Below are positions 45,938 through 55,453 of a stretch of DNA of 64,000 bases, piece by piece. Under the pieces are notes generated by a model. That model saw only the letters and a program-made list of their open reading frames with translations. It did no database searches and had not been told where the DNA came from. The stretch comes from Idiomarina sp. GTDB taxonomy: Bacteria > Pseudomonadota > Gammaproteobacteria > Enterobacterales > Alteromonadaceae. Positions within the stretch are counted from its first letter, which is position 1, and every line of letters begins with the position of its first letter. Location of the stretch: contig JAFIFH010000052.1 in NCBI GenBank assembly GCA_020832105.1, forward strand, positions 34,529 through 98,528, in the 5' to 3' direction. The position numbers and the translations under genes are program-made.

Positions 45938-47071
45938 ATGCGACAAGATAAACTAGTAGGTGCTGTTCTTGCAGGTACACTGATGACGATACTCAGCGCC
46001 TGCAGCGACACCAATGCTACGCCTCAAGAGGACGTCGTTAACCTGCCACGCGTTCTCGTGGTTACCGTGGAAACAGAAAACTTACGTCTCGAGCGGTCTT
46101 TTCCAGGCAATACTCAAGGCTCGATGGTGGCTGAAGTTCGCTCCCGGGTGGAAGGCCTGCTGGAATCACGCAATTTCGATGAAGGCCAGTATGTCGAGCA
46201 AGGTCAGCCTATGTTCAGTATCGAAAAAGCCCCTTATGAGGTAGAACTGCAGCGAGCCCGTTCAGATCTGTCCAGTGCTGAGGCAACGTATAGCTCAGCG
46301 CAGCGAGACTGGCAGCGGGTAGAGAACCTCTTTTCTGACGGTGCGATTAGTGGGCGCGAACGCGATCAGGCGCAGTCTGCATATGAACTTGCCCAAGCGG
46401 AACTGGAGGCCGAGCAGGCAACCGTTCGCGACGCTGAGTTACGCTATAATTATACTGATATCAATGCCCCTGTAGACGGGGTTGCCGGGCGTGAACGCGT
46501 TTCGGTAGGTAATTTAATCAGTGAGGGTGAGATTCTCGCCACAATCACTCGTCTTGATCCTTTGTACGTGACTTTTTCAGTGGCAGAGAATGACATTGCC
46601 GCTCGCTATTTACTGAGCAATACCGCGGTAGATGGCTCCCGCGACAGTAATCCGACCGCGCGCCTGGTGCTGCAGGACGGCACCACTCACCCTATGGAAG
46701 GTTACATCGACTATGTAAGTCGGGTGATATCCAGCGCCACCGGCACCATTGAAGCCCGTGCGGTGATACCTAACCCTGATATGGATTTATTACCTGGTCA
46801 GTTTGTTCGAGTGCAGCTGCCACGCATTGAAATTGCCAATGCAATAGCGGTGCCTCAGCGTGCAGTGGTTCAGTCAGGTCGTCGCTCGGTGGTATACATT
46901 GTCGATGGAAACGACAGCATTCAGGTGCGTGAAGTGACTTTGGGCGTGCGCGTAGGTAGCCGCATGTTGATTCAGGAAGGTCTTGCAGCTGGTGACCGCG
47001 TCGTAGTTGAAGGCTTATCATTGTTACGCACCGGGGCTCGGGTCCGCGCAGAAGAAGTAGATAGCGAATGA
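45938..47071 (+). CDS. RND efflux periplasmic adaptor (AcrA/MexA type lipoprotein)
   Basis: A 377-residue membrane-fusion protein. The signal ends in ILSAC (Cys22), so it is lipid-anchored in the periplasm. Lipoyl halves flank a coiled-coil hairpin (VRSRVEGLLESRNFDEGQYV, then a long Ala/Glu/Gln helix pair to about residue 160). YTDINAPVDGVAGRERVSVG and YVTFSVAENDIAARY are the beta-barrel part. AAGGAAGC lies before ATG 45938. It overlaps the pump gene by four bases. No outer-membrane TolC gene and no adjacent regulator are present. Confidence 0.95.
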   Translation: MRQDKLVGAVLAGTLMTILSACSDTNATPQEDVVNLPRVLVVTVETENLRLERSFPGNTQGSMVAEVRSRVEGLLESRNFDEGQYVEQGQPMFSIEKAPYEVELQRARSDLSSAEATYSSAQRDWQRVENLFSDGAISGRERDQAQSAYELAQAELEAEQATVRDAELRYNYTDINAPVDGVAGRERVSVGNLISEGEILATITRLDPLYVTFSVAENDIAARYLLSNTAVDGSRDSNPTARLVLQDGTTHPMEGYIDYVSRVISSATGTIEARAVIPNPDMDLLPGQFVRVQLPRIEIANAIAVPQRAVVQSGRRSVVYIVDGNDSIQVREVTLGVRVGSRMLIQEGLAAGDRVVVEGLSLLRTGARVRAEEVDSE

Positions 47072-50000
47072 TTTCAAATGTTTTTATCCGCCGTCCGGTC
47101 ACGGCGGGCGTACTGTCAATCCTGATTGTACTGGCTGGCCTGTTATCGCTTCGAAACCTTCCCATTCAGCAGTATCCACAGATAGTCCCGCCGCAGGTAG
47201 TGGTCAGTGCGACCTATTCCGGCGCCACGGCGCAGGCCGCGTCTGATGCGGTGGCCGCACCCTTAGAGTTGTATATTAACGGTGTCGAAAACATGCTGTA
47301 TATGACCTCCTCTGCGGATGACAGTGGCGGGGTAAGTATTCGGGTAGTTTTCGAAGTCGGTACTGATATTGATCAGGCCGCCATTGACGTCGACGCTGAA
47401 GTTCAGCGCGCGCTGACCCGCTTGCCAGAAGAAGTGCAACGCGGTGGTGTGCGGATTAGTAAAGAATCTAACGCAATTCTGAAGATTGTTGCGATTACCT
47501 CTCCTGACGGCAGCCGTGATTCGCTCTATCTGAATAACTACGCCACATTGACGGTACAGGACGAACTCAGCCGGATCAGTGGCGTCGCCTCTGCAACATT
47601 CTTTGGCTCAAAAACTTACGCCATGCGGATCTGGTTGCGACCGGACCAGCTTGCCAACTATGGCATGGTGCCGTCTGATGTCACCGCGGCTATCAACGAG
47701 CAGAATGCGATGTTTTCTGCGGGACGATTCGGTGATGCACCGAACCCGGAAAACCCTCAGGAGTTGACCCTGCCGATTGGTGCAGAAGGGCGCTTTTCGT
47801 CGCCAGAGGAGTTTGAAAACGTAATTCTGCGGGCTAACCCTGACGGGTCGGTGGTGCGTTTAGCTGATGTTGCCCGGGTCGAGTTAGGCGCCTCAAACTA
47901 TAACTTTGACGCGGTGCAAAATGGCGAGACGGTGGTGCCAATCGGCATCATGTTGCGGCCAGGTGCGAATGCACTAGAGGTTTCATCTCAGGTTGATGAA
48001 GTGATGGCCCGTATGAGCCGCAACTTTCCCTCCGGCGTCGATTATAACATTGCGTTTGATACCACCGACTTCGTAAAAGTGTCAGTGCAACAGGTGCTGT
48101 TTACCCTAATCCAGGCATTAATTCTGGTGGTGGGGGTCATTTACCTGTTCCTGCAACGCTGGCGCGCCACCCTAATCCCGCTGGTAGCCATTCCTGTGGC
48201 GCTTATTGGTGCATTTGCCGGGATGTTCGTATTTGGCTTTAGTATCAACCTGTTGACCTTACTGGCGATTGTACTGTCGATTGGTATTGTGGTTGATGAC
48301 GCCATTGTGGTGCTTGAGAATGTCGAGCGCCTGATGCGCGAGAAAGGCCTGACGCCGAAGCAAGCGGCACGGGAAGCGATGGAAGAGGTGTCCGGTCCCA
48401 TCGTCACCATGGTGCTGGTATTGGTATCTGTGTTCATTCCTGTCGCCTTTTTAGGCGGTCTTGCCGGTGTGATGTACCAGCAATTCGCCTTAACGATAGC
48501 GGTCTCTGTGGTGCTTTCCGGGATTGTCGGCTTAACGTTATCACCAGCACTTTGCGCACAAATTCTTAAGCAAGAGCAGGAAAAACCGCCCAAAGTCCTG
48601 CAAAAATTTAATCAATTCTTTGATTATGCGACACGTAAATACACTGACGGTGTGCGTTTTATGCTGAAGCGCACCGGTCTCGCTTTTGCGGTATTTGGCG
48701 TGTTGCTGGTGCTGATTTACAGCATATTCAGTCAGCTCCCGGGGGGCTTGGTGCCAGATGAAGATCAGGGCTATATTCTGGTTTCCCATCAAATGCCCGA
48801 AGGTGCGTCGCTGGAGCGGACCACGGACTTCTCGTTAGGGTGGAATGAGGTTCTGCGTAATGAGGATATCGTTGAAAGTGCGCTGACCTTTATTGGTTAT
48901 GACATGGTTAATGGCAACACCCGGGCGAACGTTGGTGCAAGCTTTCTGACCCTGAAATCATGGGATGATCGTAACCTTAGACGCGAAAGCTCACAGCAAT
49001 TCGCGCAGAAGATTAATCAACTGGGAGAGGACTACCCAGAAGCCAGTATCAATGCGTTTAACCCACCACCTATTTCAGGTATTTCTACGACCGGCGGCAT
49101 TGAAGCGTATCTTGTGGTCAGCATGGAAGGTGATACGGATGAGCTGATGACGCAAATAGATAGGCTCACCAACTCAGCGAACCTACGCCCCGAGTTACAA
49201 AGCGTGCGTACCACCTTGAATATGGACGTACCGCGCTATCTGGCGGTCGTTGACCGGGAGCGGGCGAAGGCGATGGGTGTCAACATTGGTGATATCTTTA
49301 ATGCCATGTCACGCATTTACGGGCGCTCGTACGTTAACGACTTTAATTATCTGGGTCGCGCGTGGCGCGTGTACATGAGTGCAGAATCGTCTTACCGTGC
49401 CGGCCCTGAAGATTTGGCCACGACTTTTGTGCGCTCTGCGGACGGTGACATGATACCGCTGAACAGTATTGTGCGCTTAGACCGTACCACCGGGCCAGAT
49501 ACGGTGAACCGTTATAACAACCGTCCAGCAGCTCGGATTATTGGTGAACCTGCGCCTGGCTACAGTACGGGGCAAGCCATTGCAGCCCTTGAAGATGTGG
49601 CCAATGATCTGTTTGATCCGCAATCAGGCTATCAACTGTTCTGGACTGGTGCCTCACAGCAGGAGCAGGCGAGTGGTGATGTCGGGGGCAATGCATTTGT
49701 CTTCGGCCTGTTAATCGTATTCCTATTGCTAGCGGCTCAGTATGAGCGATGGACGCTGCCACTGGTGGTATTGACTGCGGTGCCTTTTGCCGCATTCGGC
49801 GCGGTGGTCGCCGTGTGGATGGCCGGCATGCAGAACAATATCTACTTCCAGGTCGGTATGCTGGTTTTGATTGGTCTTGCGGCTAAAAACGCGATTTTAA
49901 TCACTGAGTTCGCTGTGTTGAATCGAGAGCGTGGAATGGGCATTCGTGACGCGGCATTGGAAGCCTGTCGACAGCGTTTTCGCCCAATCCTGATGACCTC

Positions 50001-50190
50001 ACTGGCCTTTATTCTCGGCTCGTTGCCTCTCGCTATAAGCTCAGGGGCCGGTGCTGCTGCGCGAAATGCGGTGGGCGTGACTGTGGTCGGGGGCATGTTG
50101 TTTGCAACCTTCGTCTCAATCTTCTTTATCCCGGTGTTTTATCAATTTATTGAGCATCGGTTTGCGCGCAAGAGGAAACCAAAGGATTAA
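47068..50190 (+). CDS. RND multidrug efflux transporter (AcrB/MexB type)
   Basis: A 1040-residue inner-membrane pump of the hydrophobe/amphiphile efflux family. It starts MISNVFIRRPVTAGVLSILI. Twelve membrane helices are split by two large periplasmic loops. Proton-relay residues are visible: the Asp pair in GIVVDDAIVVLENVERLM near residue 410 and Lys in GLAAKNAILITEFAVLN near 940. It is driven by the proton gradient and works with the adaptor upstream. Exported compounds cannot be predicted. Its ATG overlaps the adaptor's stop. Confidence 0.96.
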   Translation: MISNVFIRRPVTAGVLSILIVLAGLLSLRNLPIQQYPQIVPPQVVVSATYSGATAQAASDAVAAPLELYINGVENMLYMTSSADDSGGVSIRVVFEVGTDIDQAAIDVDAEVQRALTRLPEEVQRGGVRISKESNAILKIVAITSPDGSRDSLYLNNYATLTVQDELSRISGVASATFFGSKTYAMRIWLRPDQLANYGMVPSDVTAAINEQNAMFSAGRFGDAPNPENPQELTLPIGAEGRFSSPEEFENVILRANPDGSVVRLADVARVELGASNYNFDAVQNGETVVPIGIMLRPGANALEVSSQVDEVMARMSRNFPSGVDYNIAFDTTDFVKVSVQQVLFTLIQALILVVGVIYLFLQRWRATLIPLVAIPVALIGAFAGMFVFGFSINLLTLLAIVLSIGIVVDDAIVVLENVERLMREKGLTPKQAAREAMEEVSGPIVTMVLVLVSVFIPVAFLGGLAGVMYQQFALTIAVSVVLSGIVGLTLSPALCAQILKQEQEKPPKVLQKFNQFFDYATRKYTDGVRFMLKRTGLAFAVFGVLLVLIYSIFSQLPGGLVPDEDQGYILVSHQMPEGASLERTTDFSLGWNEVLRNEDIVESALTFIGYDMVNGNTRANVGASFLTLKSWDDRNLRRESSQQFAQKINQLGEDYPEASINAFNPPPISGISTTGGIEAYLVVSMEGDTDELMTQIDRLTNSANLRPELQSVRTTLNMDVPRYLAVVDRERAKAMGVNIGDIFNAMSRIYGRSYVNDFNYLGRAWRVYMSAESSYRAGPEDLATTFVRSADGDMIPLNSIVRLDRTTGPDTVNRYNNRPAARIIGEPAPGYSTGQAIAALEDVANDLFDPQSGYQLFWTGASQQEQASGDVGGNAFVFGLLIVFLLLAAQYERWTLPLVVLTAVPFAAFGAVVAVWMAGMQNNIYFQVGMLVLIGLAAKNAILITEFAVLNRERGMGIRDAALEACRQRFRPILMTSLAFILGSLPLAISSGAGAAARNAVGVTVVGGMLFATFVSIFFIPVFYQFIEHRFARKRKPKD

Positions 50191-50198
50191 GCCTTGGG

Positions 50199-50261
50199 TG
50201 GCACCTGGTGCCATCAATACCATCGAATAAATTCGCTGGAAAGTCAGCACGCCAGGTGCCA
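50199..50261. repeat. Nested palindromes after the RND pump gene
   Basis: TGGCACCTGGTGCCA at 50199-50213 is a palindrome with 7-bp arms. Its first ten bases recur inverted as CCAGGTGCCA at 50252-50261, and a small CGAAT-AA-ATTCG hairpin lies between at 50224-50235. It could fold as a terminator-like structure, but lacks a T run. It may belong to another dispersed repeat family. Confidence 0.45.
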
Positions 50262-50368
50262 TCTTTAAGGTTGTTAATATATACAACCATAACGGCGGGC
50301 CTGGCTTTTTTGTCCCGTCTTTGCGAGCTTTGGCAGCGCCAGAGGCTCTTGGAACACAGAGGCATGCT

Positions 50369-50629
50369 ATGAAAAATGAGTTAGATACCCGTCAAATCCT
50401 GAATATTTTTGAAAAAATCCGCGAGCACGGCGAGCACAAAGACGAGCGCCACGTGCTAGAGGGGATATCCGCATTTACTGATCATGACGGTTACACGGTC
50501 TATCTGGAAGGCCACCACACCAAGCTTGCCACCGGGTTTCATAATACCTACCGACTCGACTACGAACGGCAAAGTGATGCGGAGCAATTTCTAAAAAAGC
50601 TGAAATATATCGATAGAGAATATAATTAG
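50369..50629 (+). CDS. Small conserved protein, DUF3081-like
   Basis: An 86-residue soluble protein. ILNIFEKIREHGEH, then FTDHDGYTVYLEGHHTKLAT and FHNTYRLDYE, recall a small family of unknown function found in vibrios and Shewanella (DUF3081); this match is from memory. The frame begins at 50321, but ATG 50369 has AGAGG seven bases before it. An imperfect palindrome lies about 80 bases upstream. Confidence 0.65.
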   Translation: MKNELDTRQILNIFEKIREHGEHKDERHVLEGISAFTDHDGYTVYLEGHHTKLATGFHNTYRLDYERQSDAEQFLKKLKYIDREYN

Positions 50630-50698
50630 GCTAACACGTGTACGCTAAAACTTGATAAGCTTGTCTGACCACTAAAGAGTTAACAATAGAGGCCATTC

Positions 50699-51346
50699 AT
50701 GAGCTCTGCAAAATATTCATTCGCTGAGGAAATTGCACATTCGGTGTCGCACGGTATTGGTGCCGTTTTAAGTGTTGTTGGGTTAGCTTTTCTGGTTTGG
50801 TTATCGCTTGAGTATGGTGACATCTGGCACGTTATCAGTAGCATTGTTTACGGCGTGTCGTTAATTTTGCTCTACAGTGCGTCAACACTTTACCATTCGG
50901 TTTCCAACCCCCGTGCCAAGCGGATCTTCCAGTTACTCGACCATTCAATGATTTTCGTATTGATTGCTGGTACTTATACGCCCTTCGCGTTGGTCTCACT
51001 GCATGGGCCCTGGGGCTGGTCACTGTTTGGTGTCGCTTGGGGGATCGCTCTTGCAGGTATCCTACTCGAGACGATGAAAAAAGAACGGATAAAATGGCTG
51101 TCCCTAAGCCTGTATCTTGGAATGGGCTGGATGGCAGTGATTGTGATTAAGCCAATGCTTGATATGGTCCCCATGATAGGCCTGCTGTTTCTCCTCGCTG
51201 GTGGATTAAGCTATTCATTGGGGGTGATTTTCTATGTCCGTAAGCAAATGGTGTATCACCATGCTATCTGGCATTTGTTCGTGATGGCGGGTAGCGGCTT
51301 GCATTTTTGCGCAGTTTTGTTCGGGGTCATCCTGGTTGAAGCCTAA
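50699..51346 (+). CDS. Hemolysin III family (PAQR/YqfA-type) membrane protein
   Basis: A 215-residue protein with about seven membrane segments. AEEIAHSVSHGIGAVLSVVG near residue 8, YSASTLYHSVSNPRAKRIFQ near 60 and LDHSMIFVLIAGTYTPFALV near 83 carry conserved Ser/His/Asp residues of the PAQR superfamily. VYHHAIWHLFVMAGSGLHF near 190 has the C-terminal HxxxH. E. coli YqfA/TrhA belongs here; a role in membrane energetics or fluidity has been suggested. It is not a proven haemolysin. A strong terminator follows. Confidence 0.92.
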   Translation: MSSAKYSFAEEIAHSVSHGIGAVLSVVGLAFLVWLSLEYGDIWHVISSIVYGVSLILLYSASTLYHSVSNPRAKRIFQLLDHSMIFVLIAGTYTPFALVSLHGPWGWSLFGVAWGIALAGILLETMKKERIKWLSLSLYLGMGWMAVIVIKPMLDMVPMIGLLFLLAGGLSYSLGVIFYVRKQMVYHHAIWHLFVMAGSGLHFCAVLFGVILVEA

Positions 51347-51423
51347 GCAGGCTGGCAATATGCGTATTAATGACTTACTGTCATATAACCTAATGACTTC
51401 TGGTCAATAGAAATAACAGACAC

Positions 51424-51451
51424 AAAAAAGGGCCGATATCGGCCCTTTTTT
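51424..51451. terminator. Bidirectional rho-independent terminator
   Basis: AAAAAAGGGCCGAT pairs perfectly with ATCGGCCCTTTTTT. It lies between the convergent hemolysin III family gene and typA and works in both directions. Confidence 0.93.
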
Positions 51452-51476
51452 ATTGTGCTATGGAAACTGGGTTAAT

Positions 51477-53324
51477 TTACCCTTTTCCACTCTCACGACC
51501 AGCGCGTTTGCGCTCGTTTTCGGTCAGTAGCTTCTTACGCACACGGATTGAGACAGGTGTAATCTCAACAAGCTCATCGTTGTCGATGAACTCAAGTGCA
51601 CGTTCAAGGCTCATCCGGATCGGCGGGCTCAGAACCTGAGCTTCGTCGGTACCAGAGGCACGCACGTTAGTCAGCTGCTTACCTTTCAGGCAGTTTACAG
51701 TCAGGTCATTGGCACGGTTATGAATACCGATAACCTGGCCTTCGTAGACTTCGTCGCCGTGACCAGCAAACAAGCGACCACGCTCCTGCAGGTTAAACAA
51801 TGAATAAGTCAGTGCTTTACCCTTCGCATTTGAAATCAACACGCCATTCATGCGCTGACCGATACGACCGCCTTTATGCGGGCCGTAATGATCAAACGAG
51901 TGATAAGCCAGGCCGGTACCTGAAGTCACGCTCATGAACTCAGTCTGGAAACCAATCAAGCCACGGCTTGGTACCTGGAAGTCGATACGTACGCGACCTT
52001 TACCGTCTGGCTGCATGTTAGTCATATCGGCCTTACGTAAGCCAAGTGCTTCCATGACAGCACCCTGGTGCTGGTCTTCAACGTCTACGGTCAGGTTTTC
52101 AATTGGCTCAAGCTTAACGCCGTCCTCTTCTTTAACGATAACCTCAGGGCGCGATACAGCAAGTTCGAAACCTTCGCGACGCATGTTTTCGATTAATACG
52201 CCTAAGTGAAGCTCACCACGGCCAGACACTTTAAATTTGTCCGGGTTGGCGGTCTCTTCAACACGCAAAGCAACGTTGTGCTTCAGTTCCTGTTGCAGAC
52301 GGTCGAGAATTTGACGCGAAGTTACAAACTTACCTTCTTTACCAGCGAACGGTGAGGTATTGACCTGGAAGGTCATGGTGACCGTCGGCTCGTCAACGGT
52401 CAGTGGAGGCATGGCTTCTGCGTGACCTACTGCACACACAGTGTCAGAGATACTCAGGTCACCAAGACCGGTAATCGCACAGATGTCGCCAGCGCCAGCG
52501 CCGTCGGACTCGATACGGTCAAGACCTAAGTAACCAAATACTTTACCGACTTTACCGTTACGGCTGGTACCGTCAGCACTGACGATAGTGACCTGCTGGT
52601 TTGCCTTGATGCTACCGCGACGAACGCGGCCGATGCCGACAACACCCACGTAGCTTGAGTAATCAAGCTGTGAGATCTGCATCTGTAATGGGCCATCAGG
52701 GTCTGCTTCTGGTGGTGATACTTTGTCGACAATCGCCTGGAACAACTGAGTCATGTCTTCAGCTGGTTTGTCCTGATCCATTGACGCCCAACCTTGTAAG
52801 GCTGACGCGTAAACGATTGGGAAGTCGAGCTGTTCGTCGGTCGCACCTAAGTTATCAAACAGGTCAAACACCTGCTCAACAGCCCAGTCAGGGCGAGCGC
52901 CTGGACGGTCAACTTTGTTGATAACAACAATTGGTTTCAAACCGTGAGAGAAAGCTTTTTGGGTAACGAAGCGTGTTTGTGGCATTGGGCCGTCAACCGC
53001 GTCTACCAACAGTAGTACAGAGTCTGCCATCGACAGAACGCGCTCTACTTCACCACCGAAGTCGGCGTGACCTGGGGTGTCAAGAATGTTGATGTGGTAG
53101 TCGTGCCAGTTAATAGCGGTGTTTTTCGCTAAAATCGTGATGCCACGTTCTTTCTCAAGGTCGTTAGAGTCCATGATGCGCTCAATCAGCTCACCACGGC
53201 TTTCAAGGGTGCCGGACTGCTGTAGCAGCTTATCAACCAGGGTTGTTTTACCATGGTCAACGTGGGCGATAATTGCGATATTACGTAGTTTGCTTATTTC
53301 TTTACCGTTTACTAAATCGGTCAT
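51477..53324 (-). CDS. typA: Ribosome-associated GTPase TypA/BipA
   Basis: A 615-residue translational GTPase linked to ribosome assembly and stress growth. [20 protein letters not shown] near residue 15 is the G1 loop, [13 protein letters not shown] is switch [18 protein letters not shown] is G3 and [15 protein letters not shown] is G4. The EF-G-like domains and the special C-terminal domain complete it. The frame reaches 53429, but [10 protein letters not shown] at 53324 is the natural start, with AAGAAG before it. It is divergent from glnA, as in E. coli. Confidence 0.97.
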   Translation of the reverse strand: MTDLVNGKEISKLRNIAIIAHVDHGKTTLVDKLLQQSGTLESRGELIERIMDSNDLEKERGITILAKNTAINWHDYHINILDTPGHADFGGEVERVLSMADSVLLLVDAVDGPMPQTRFVTQKAFSHGLKPIVVINKVDRPGARPDWAVEQVFDLFDNLGATDEQLDFPIVYASALQGWASMDQDKPAEDMTQLFQAIVDKVSPPEADPDGPLQMQISQLDYSSYVGVVGIGRVRRGSIKANQQVTIVSADGTSRNGKVGKVFGYLGLDRIESDGAGAGDICAITGLGDLSISDTVCAVGHAEAMPPLTVDEPTVTMTFQVNTSPFAGKEGKFVTSRQILDRLQQELKHNVALRVEETANPDKFKVSGRGELHLGVLIENMRREGFELAVSRPEVIVKEEDGVKLEPIENLTVDVEDQHQGAVMEALGLRKADMTNMQPDGKGRVRIDFQVPSRGLIGFQTEFMSVTSGTGLAYHSFDHYGPHKGGRIGQRMNGVLISNAKGKALTYSLFNLQERGRLFAGHGDEVYEGQVIGIHNRANDLTVNCLKGKQLTNVRASGTDEAQVLSPPIRMSLERALEFIDNDELVEITPVSIRVRKKLLTENERKRAGRESGKG

Positions 53325-53552
53325 AAAGTACTTCTTTATTTGTGCGCCGGAACCTATGGCAAAGTGCGCACATAAAACCGACGAGCTGGTGAAAAACTGG
53401 TCGCAGATTATACAGGAAGCGAGCCACATCTCTAAATTTATTTACGGTTTAATAAAATTATTTACTGTTTAAGCGGGTTTAGGGTCGATAATTCGCCTTC
53501 CACATAGGGTTTGTGGGACGAATTCTGAGATCATACAGGCGAAGCATAGCGA

Positions 53553-53590
53553 GCGCACCAATATAGGTCGCCAATGCACCAAAAGTGTGC
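53553..53590. promoter_or_regulatory. NtrC binding sites upstream of glnA
   Basis: TGCACCAAAAGTGTGC at 53575-53590 is close to the NtrC consensus TGCACTA-N4-TGGTGCA. A weaker GCGCACCAATATAGGT lies just upstream at 53553. They are about 80-110 bases before the sigma-54 promoter, the usual enhancer distance. Confidence 0.7.
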
Positions 53591-53665
53591 GATTGGAAAT
53601 TATTTGGCTTGCGTTAATACAGCGCATTTAAATTAACCTACTGATATATATGGTTAAAGTTTGAT

Positions 53666-53681
53666 TGGCGCAGCTCTTGCA
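53666..53681 (+). promoter_or_regulatory. Sigma-54 promoter of glnA
   Basis: TGGCGCAGCTCTTGCA matches the -24/-12 pattern TGGCAC-N5-TTGCA with exact GG-to-GC spacing. The transcript would start near 53,693, about 160 bases before the glnA ATG. Confidence 0.85.
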
Positions 53682-53852
53682 TTTAGTTACAACCAGATTG
53701 TCCGTGCAAGCGCATGATGCGCCTTTACGGCACGATCACCAAATTTAGGCTATGGTTTTAGCTGCAGACGCACTGGCGGCAGTCAGCAGCAGCCGCACAA
53801 ACACAGTCATACATTTTGCAGCAAATAATTTTACAGCACCCGGAGGATCGGC

Positions 53853-55262
53853 ATGTCCGTTCAAGACGTACTTAAGCAAATTGAAGAGCAAGACATTAAA
53901 TTCGTAGACCTGCGTTTTACTGATACCAAAGGTAAAGAGCAGCATGTGACGATTCCAGCGTCGGCGGTGGACGAAGATTTCTTTGAAGACGGTAAAATGT
54001 TCGACGGCTCGTCAATTGCTGGTTGGAAAGGCATTAATGAATCAGACATGGTGTTAAAACCAGACGTCGACACTTGCCTGATCGACCCATTCTCACGTAT
54101 TAACACCATGATTATCCGTTGCGATATTCTTGAGCCTGACACCATGCAAGGGTATGACCGTGACCCACGCTCTATCGCCAAGCGCGCTGAAGAGTACCTC
54201 ATCTCTACCGGCATTGCGGATAGTGCAGCCTTTGGCCCAGAGCCTGAGTTCTTTATCTTTGACGACGTGCGTTTCAACACCGACATGAGCGGTTCGTTTT
54301 ATCAAATCGATTCAGAAGAAGCGAAATGGAACTCAGGTGCCGACTACGCTGAAGGTAACCTTGCCCACCGTCCAGGTGTGAAAGGCGGTTACTTCCCGGT
54401 GCCGCCGGTTGACTCGTCGAACGACATTCGCGGCGAAATGTGCCTGAAGATGGAAGACATGGGTCTGGTGATTGAAGCCCATCACCACGAAGTGGCAACC
54501 GCTGGACAGAACGAAATCGCGACCAAATTTAATACGCTGACTAAAAAAGCGGACGAAATGCAGATCTTTAAGTACGTGGTCCATAACGTCGCTCATGAAG
54601 CGAACAAGACCGCGACTTTCATGCCAAAACCTATCGTTGGCGACAATGGCTCAGGTATGCACGTACACATGTCGTTATCCAAAGACGGTAAAAACCTGTT
54701 CGCGGGTGACAAATATGCGGGTTTGTCTGAAACGGCGCTGTTCTACATCGGTGGCATAATCAAGCACGCTAAAGCACTGAATGCTTTTACCAACCCTTCG
54801 ACCAACTCTTACAAGCGTCTGGTCCCAGGTTTTGAAGCACCGGTGATGCTGGCTTATTCAGCGCGTAACCGTTCAGCCTCTATTCGTATTCCGGTGATTC
54901 CGAACCCGAAAGGCCGTCGTATTGAGGCTCGCTTCCCTGATCCAACCGCCAACCCATACCTGGCGTTTACAGCATTGATGCTGGCCGGCTTGGACGGTAT
55001 TCAGAACAAGATCCACCCTGGCGACGCTATGGACAAGGATCTGTATGACCTGCCAGCAGAAGAAGCCGCTGAGATCCCACAGGTAGCTACCTCTTTGGAA
55101 GAAGCTCTGAATGAGCTGAACAAAGACCGTGCGTTCTTAACCGCAGGCGGTGTGTTCTCTGACGATATGATCGACGCTTACATCGAATTGAAGCGTCAAG
55201 AAGTTGAAACCCTGAACAAGACCACGCACCCGGTCGAGTTCGATATGTACTATAGCTTGTAA
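53853..55262 (+). CDS. glnA: Glutamine synthetase type I
   Basis: A 469-residue enzyme that makes glutamine from glutamate, ammonia and ATP, active as a dodecamer. [17 protein letters not shown] near residue 50 and [11 protein letters not shown] near 129 are metal and ammonia regions; [16 protein letters not shown] near 265 binds glutamate and [21 protein letters not shown] near 321 follows. [11 protein letters not shown] near 398 keeps the tyrosine that GlnE adenylylates. CCGGAGGAT lies before ATG 53853. It is expressed from the sigma-54/NtrC promoter and ends in two hairpins. Confidence 0.98.
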   Translation: MSVQDVLKQIEEQDIKFVDLRFTDTKGKEQHVTIPASAVDEDFFEDGKMFDGSSIAGWKGINESDMVLKPDVDTCLIDPFSRINTMIIRCDILEPDTMQGYDRDPRSIAKRAEEYLISTGIADSAAFGPEPEFFIFDDVRFNTDMSGSFYQIDSEEAKWNSGADYAEGNLAHRPGVKGGYFPVPPVDSSNDIRGEMCLKMEDMGLVIEAHHHEVATAGQNEIATKFNTLTKKADEMQIFKYVVHNVAHEANKTATFMPKPIVGDNGSGMHVHMSLSKDGKNLFAGDKYAGLSETALFYIGGIIKHAKALNAFTNPSTNSYKRLVPGFEAPVMLAYSARNRSASIRIPVIPNPKGRRIEARFPDPTANPYLAFTALMLAGLDGIQNKIHPGDAMDKDLYDLPAEEAAEIPQVATSLEEALNELNKDRAFLTAGGVFSDDMIDAYIELKRQEVETLNKTTHPVEFDMYYSL

Positions 55263-55281
55263 TTTGAGGGCTTAGTTACAG

Positions 55282-55300
55282 CCTATCGCTATGCGATAGG
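55282..55300 (+). terminator. Hairpin just after glnA
   Basis: CCTATCGC and GCGATAGG form a perfect 8-bp stem around TAT, followed by GGGGTATTT rather than a T run. It may protect the glnA 3' end or attenuate transcription before the stronger terminator 11 bases on. Confidence 0.5.
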
Positions 55301-55310
55301 GGGTATTTAG

Positions 55311-55344
55311 AAACCGACCGTGGAGAAAACAGGTCGGTTTTTTT
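55311..55344 (+). terminator. Rho-independent terminator between glnA and glnL
   Basis: AAACCGACC pairs with GGTCGGTTT around a 12-base loop and is followed by a T run. It separates glnA from glnLG, so part of the glnLG supply should come from its own promoter. Confidence 0.88.
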
Positions 55345-55380
55345 ATGCCCGCACGCATAAGATTGCAGTTAAGGCTTGTT

Positions 55381-55396
55381 TGCACCAAAATGGTGC
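55381..55396. promoter_or_regulatory. NtrC operator upstream of glnL
   Basis: TGCACCAAAATGGTGC is a full dyad that matches the best NtrC sites. It lies 58 bases upstream of the glnL start, where E. coli has an NtrC-repressed glnL promoter. Confidence 0.88.
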
Positions 55397-55453
55397 GTTA
55401 ATAATGATTCGGCATTTCGCCCACTTATAGTGACCGGGGACACCAACGACCTT

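Larger units (their letters stand above)
53325..53852. other. typA-glnA divergent regulatory region
   Basis: This 528-base region has no gene I can support. It holds two NtrC-type sites near 53,553-53,590 and a sigma-54 promoter at 53,666-53,681 for glnA. A 35-base imperfect inverted repeat (AATTCG-CC-TTCCACA facing TGTGGGA-CGAATT) lies at 53,490-53,524; its role is unknown. The typA promoter must be near 53,330-53,450 but no convincing boxes stand out. Confidence 0.6.

Noticed and set aside
50699..51346. Hemolysin III family gene considered as a toxin
   Set aside because: The family is membrane proteins of the PAQR type with no proven haemolytic role; nothing nearby suggests virulence.
53325..53429. 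Upstream extension of typA by 35 codons
   Set aside because: TypA proteins start close to the G1 loop; ATG 53324 has a ribosome site and the extension covers the promoter area.
55376..55453. Upstream extension of glnL
   Set aside because: It would translate through the NtrC dyad and adds residues not found in NtrB proteins.
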